Assembly (NCBI GenBank): GCA_020029455.1 | Contig: JAIBJH010000042.1 | Span: 1 to 15,610 of the forward strand | Direction of reading: 5' to 3' | Length of the DNA stretch: 15,610 nt | Source: Hyphomicrobiales bacterium | Lineage (GTDB): Bacteria > Pseudomonadota > Alphaproteobacteria > Rhizobiales > Aestuariivirgaceae | Shown: in pieces, positions 14,528 to 15,610 of the stretch | How positions within the stretch are numbered: the stretch's first letter is position 1 | How the letters are laid out: every line of letters begins with the position of its first letter | Made by a program: the position numbers and the translations under genes | Notes under the pieces: model-generated | Databases searched by the model: none | The model's input: the letters and a program-made list of their open reading frames with translations, nothing else | Told to the model about the DNA's origin: nothing

Positions 14528-15610
14528 TTAACCGCCGCCGAGCGCCAGTGCCTGGGCCTTGATCTGGGCGTCACTGCCAAAATCTTCCGTGATTTCCTCC
14601 CAGCCCGCTTCGATGTTCTTCAAGGCCTCGTCCACCGAGATTTCGCCAGCAAGATAGCGGGCGAGTTCGGTGTCAAGAACAACACCGGTATACTTCTGCG
14701 CACCCGGGATCTTCATATCGGAAGCCATGTTGGCATTGTTTAAGGCACCGTTGATGGCGCCCAGATAGTTCGTCGCTAGGTCAGCCGGCATGCCAGCCTT
14801 CACCCACAGGTCCGTGCTCGCTAGCTGCGAATTCCGGTACGGGTTGTAGCCCGTGGCGCCGATCGTCACATCGACGTTAGATTGCGCAGCCTGGTTCATG
14901 TAGGAAAGGAATGCGTAAGCTGCATCCTTTTTCTTCTGGTCGATCTTGGCATTGATGGCGCCAGCCCAACCACCGAAGGCCGCGAACGGCGCATAGTTGA
15001 TGCCGTCAACAGCGTGCGGAGCGCTCTCCGGTGTCACAGGCACAAGCTTACCCGTGGCGCGGTCCAGCACTTCCCTGGAACCTACAGCACCCACAGCAAA
15101 GATCAGTCCCTTGACGCTCGCCGCATCTGGATCAAGCTGCAGCGTGCCGGGATCACCCCATTCGATCAGCAATCCGCAGCGACCAGCCTTAAACAGGCCG
15201 CGCGTGTCACCGATGTCCATGTTGAGTTCTTCCGGCGGACCATACTTGCCGGTCTCCTTGTAGACTTCGAAGGCTTTCTTCCAGGCTTCGTTGTTGACGA
15301 TGGGCTTCATCGTCGCGCCGTCAAAATGGAAGCCTTGGGCCGTTCCACCGGTCTGCACATAGGAGGCAGCAACCGTTTGAATGGCGAAGTAGGATTGGGC
15401 ATTGCGCTTTTTGAAGATGCAGGAGCCATAGTCAGCCTGACCGTCGCCGTTCATGTCCTGATTGTGGATCTTGGAAGCGACGTCAATGTACTCATCCCAT
15501 GTCTTGGGCGGAGCGAGACCGGCCTTTTCCAGCACGTCCTTGCGGTAATAGACCATCTGGAAGTCGCCATCGACCATCAGCAGCTTGGTCTTGCCGCCGA
15601 CCTTCTGGCC
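14528..15610 (-). CDS. ABC importer solute-binding protein (family 1), N-terminus outside window
   Basis: The frame is open from the right edge to a TAATAA double stop, giving 360 residues; signal peptide and start lie beyond the window. It is a periplasmic binding protein of the carbohydrate family 1. GDFQMVYYRKDVLEKAGLAPPKTWDEYI is broken here into the typical parts: M-x-Y-Y-R-K-D, then P-x-T-W-D-E-Y, the hallmark of sugar-binding family 1. It is followed by DMNGDGQAD, an EF-hand-like DxNxDGxxD loop that probably holds calcium. Further family features are GRCGLLIEWGDPG and GGWAGAINAKIDQKKKDAAY, with a helical C-terminal part. About 340 residues follow the YYRKD motif, more than in MalE-like proteins, so the whole protein is probably large. 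It is the first visible gene of the operon and delivers substrate to the permeases downstream. Sugar, polyol or glycoside cannot be distinguished. Confidence 0.93.
   Translation of the reverse strand, partial: GQKVGGKTKLLMVDGDFQMVYYRKDVLEKAGLAPPKTWDEYIDVASKIHNQDMNGDGQADYGSCIFKKRNAQSYFAIQTVAASYVQTGGTAQGFHFDGATMKPIVNNEAWKKAFEVYKETGKYGPPEELNMDIGDTRGLFKAGRCGLLIEWGDPGTLQLDPDAASVKGLIFAVGAVGSREVLDRATGKLVPVTPESAPHAVDGINYAPFAAFGGWAGAINAKIDQKKKDAAYAFLSYMNQAAQSNVDVTIGATGYNPYRNSQLASTDLWVKAGMPADLATNYLGAINGALNNANMASDMKIPGAQKYTGVVLDTELARYLAGEISVDEALKNIEAGWEEITEDFGSDAQIKAQALALGGG

Overview
The window reads as a chromosomal segment of a GC-rich alphaproteobacterium, most likely of the order Hyphomicrobiales (Rhizobiales). 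Support: recA followed by alaS on one strand, RecA and AlaRS sequences of alphaproteobacterial type, a GTTC-N7-GTTC LexA box of the alphaproteobacterial kind upstream of recA, and short TTAGAGC-ended palindromes abutting stop codons. Every confidently called gene lies on the minus strand. No rRNA, tRNA, CRISPR array, insertion sequence or phage gene was seen.

Layout from low to high coordinates: (1) 1-1183, a major facilitator superfamily transporter that runs off the left edge. (2) 1184-1693, a gene-poor stretch with several short dyads, leading to a tiny plus-strand lysine/alanine-rich ORF (1694-1813) whose 3' end is coded by the terminator hairpin of the convergent kinase gene. (3) 1838-6481, a four-gene two-component cluster transcribed right to left: membrane histidine kinase, tandem-receiver protein, single-receiver protein, soluble PAS histidine kinase. 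The kinase cores are paralogous to each other, and so are the receivers. Neither receiver protein has a DNA-binding or enzymatic output, and the second receiver of the tandem protein has glutamate at the phospho-acceptor position. (4) 6601-6699, an imperfect palindromic repeat, then alaS (6695-9355). (5) A strong recA terminator (9542-9572), recA (9711-10781) and its SOS promoter region. (6) 10973-11096, palindrome-rich intergenic DNA with a perfect 22-bp palindrome and a long REP-like hairpin. (7) 11092-15610, a carbohydrate-type ABC importer operon transcribed right to left: solute-binding protein (N-terminus outside the window), two permeases, and a MalK/UgpC-type ATPase.

The ABC genes are tightly packed (14-bp gap, 4-bp overlap, 12-bp gap) and form one importer. 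Both permeases are about 100 residues longer than usual and seem to carry an extra membrane-helix pair. A perfect 10-bp GC-rich hairpin lies in the first codons of the first permease, just after the binding-protein gene, where it could favour expression of the binding protein. The two-component cluster probably works as a phospho-signalling circuit whose output is protein-protein contact; input and target cannot be told from sequence. It is the least ordinary region here and the best candidate for an undescribed system.
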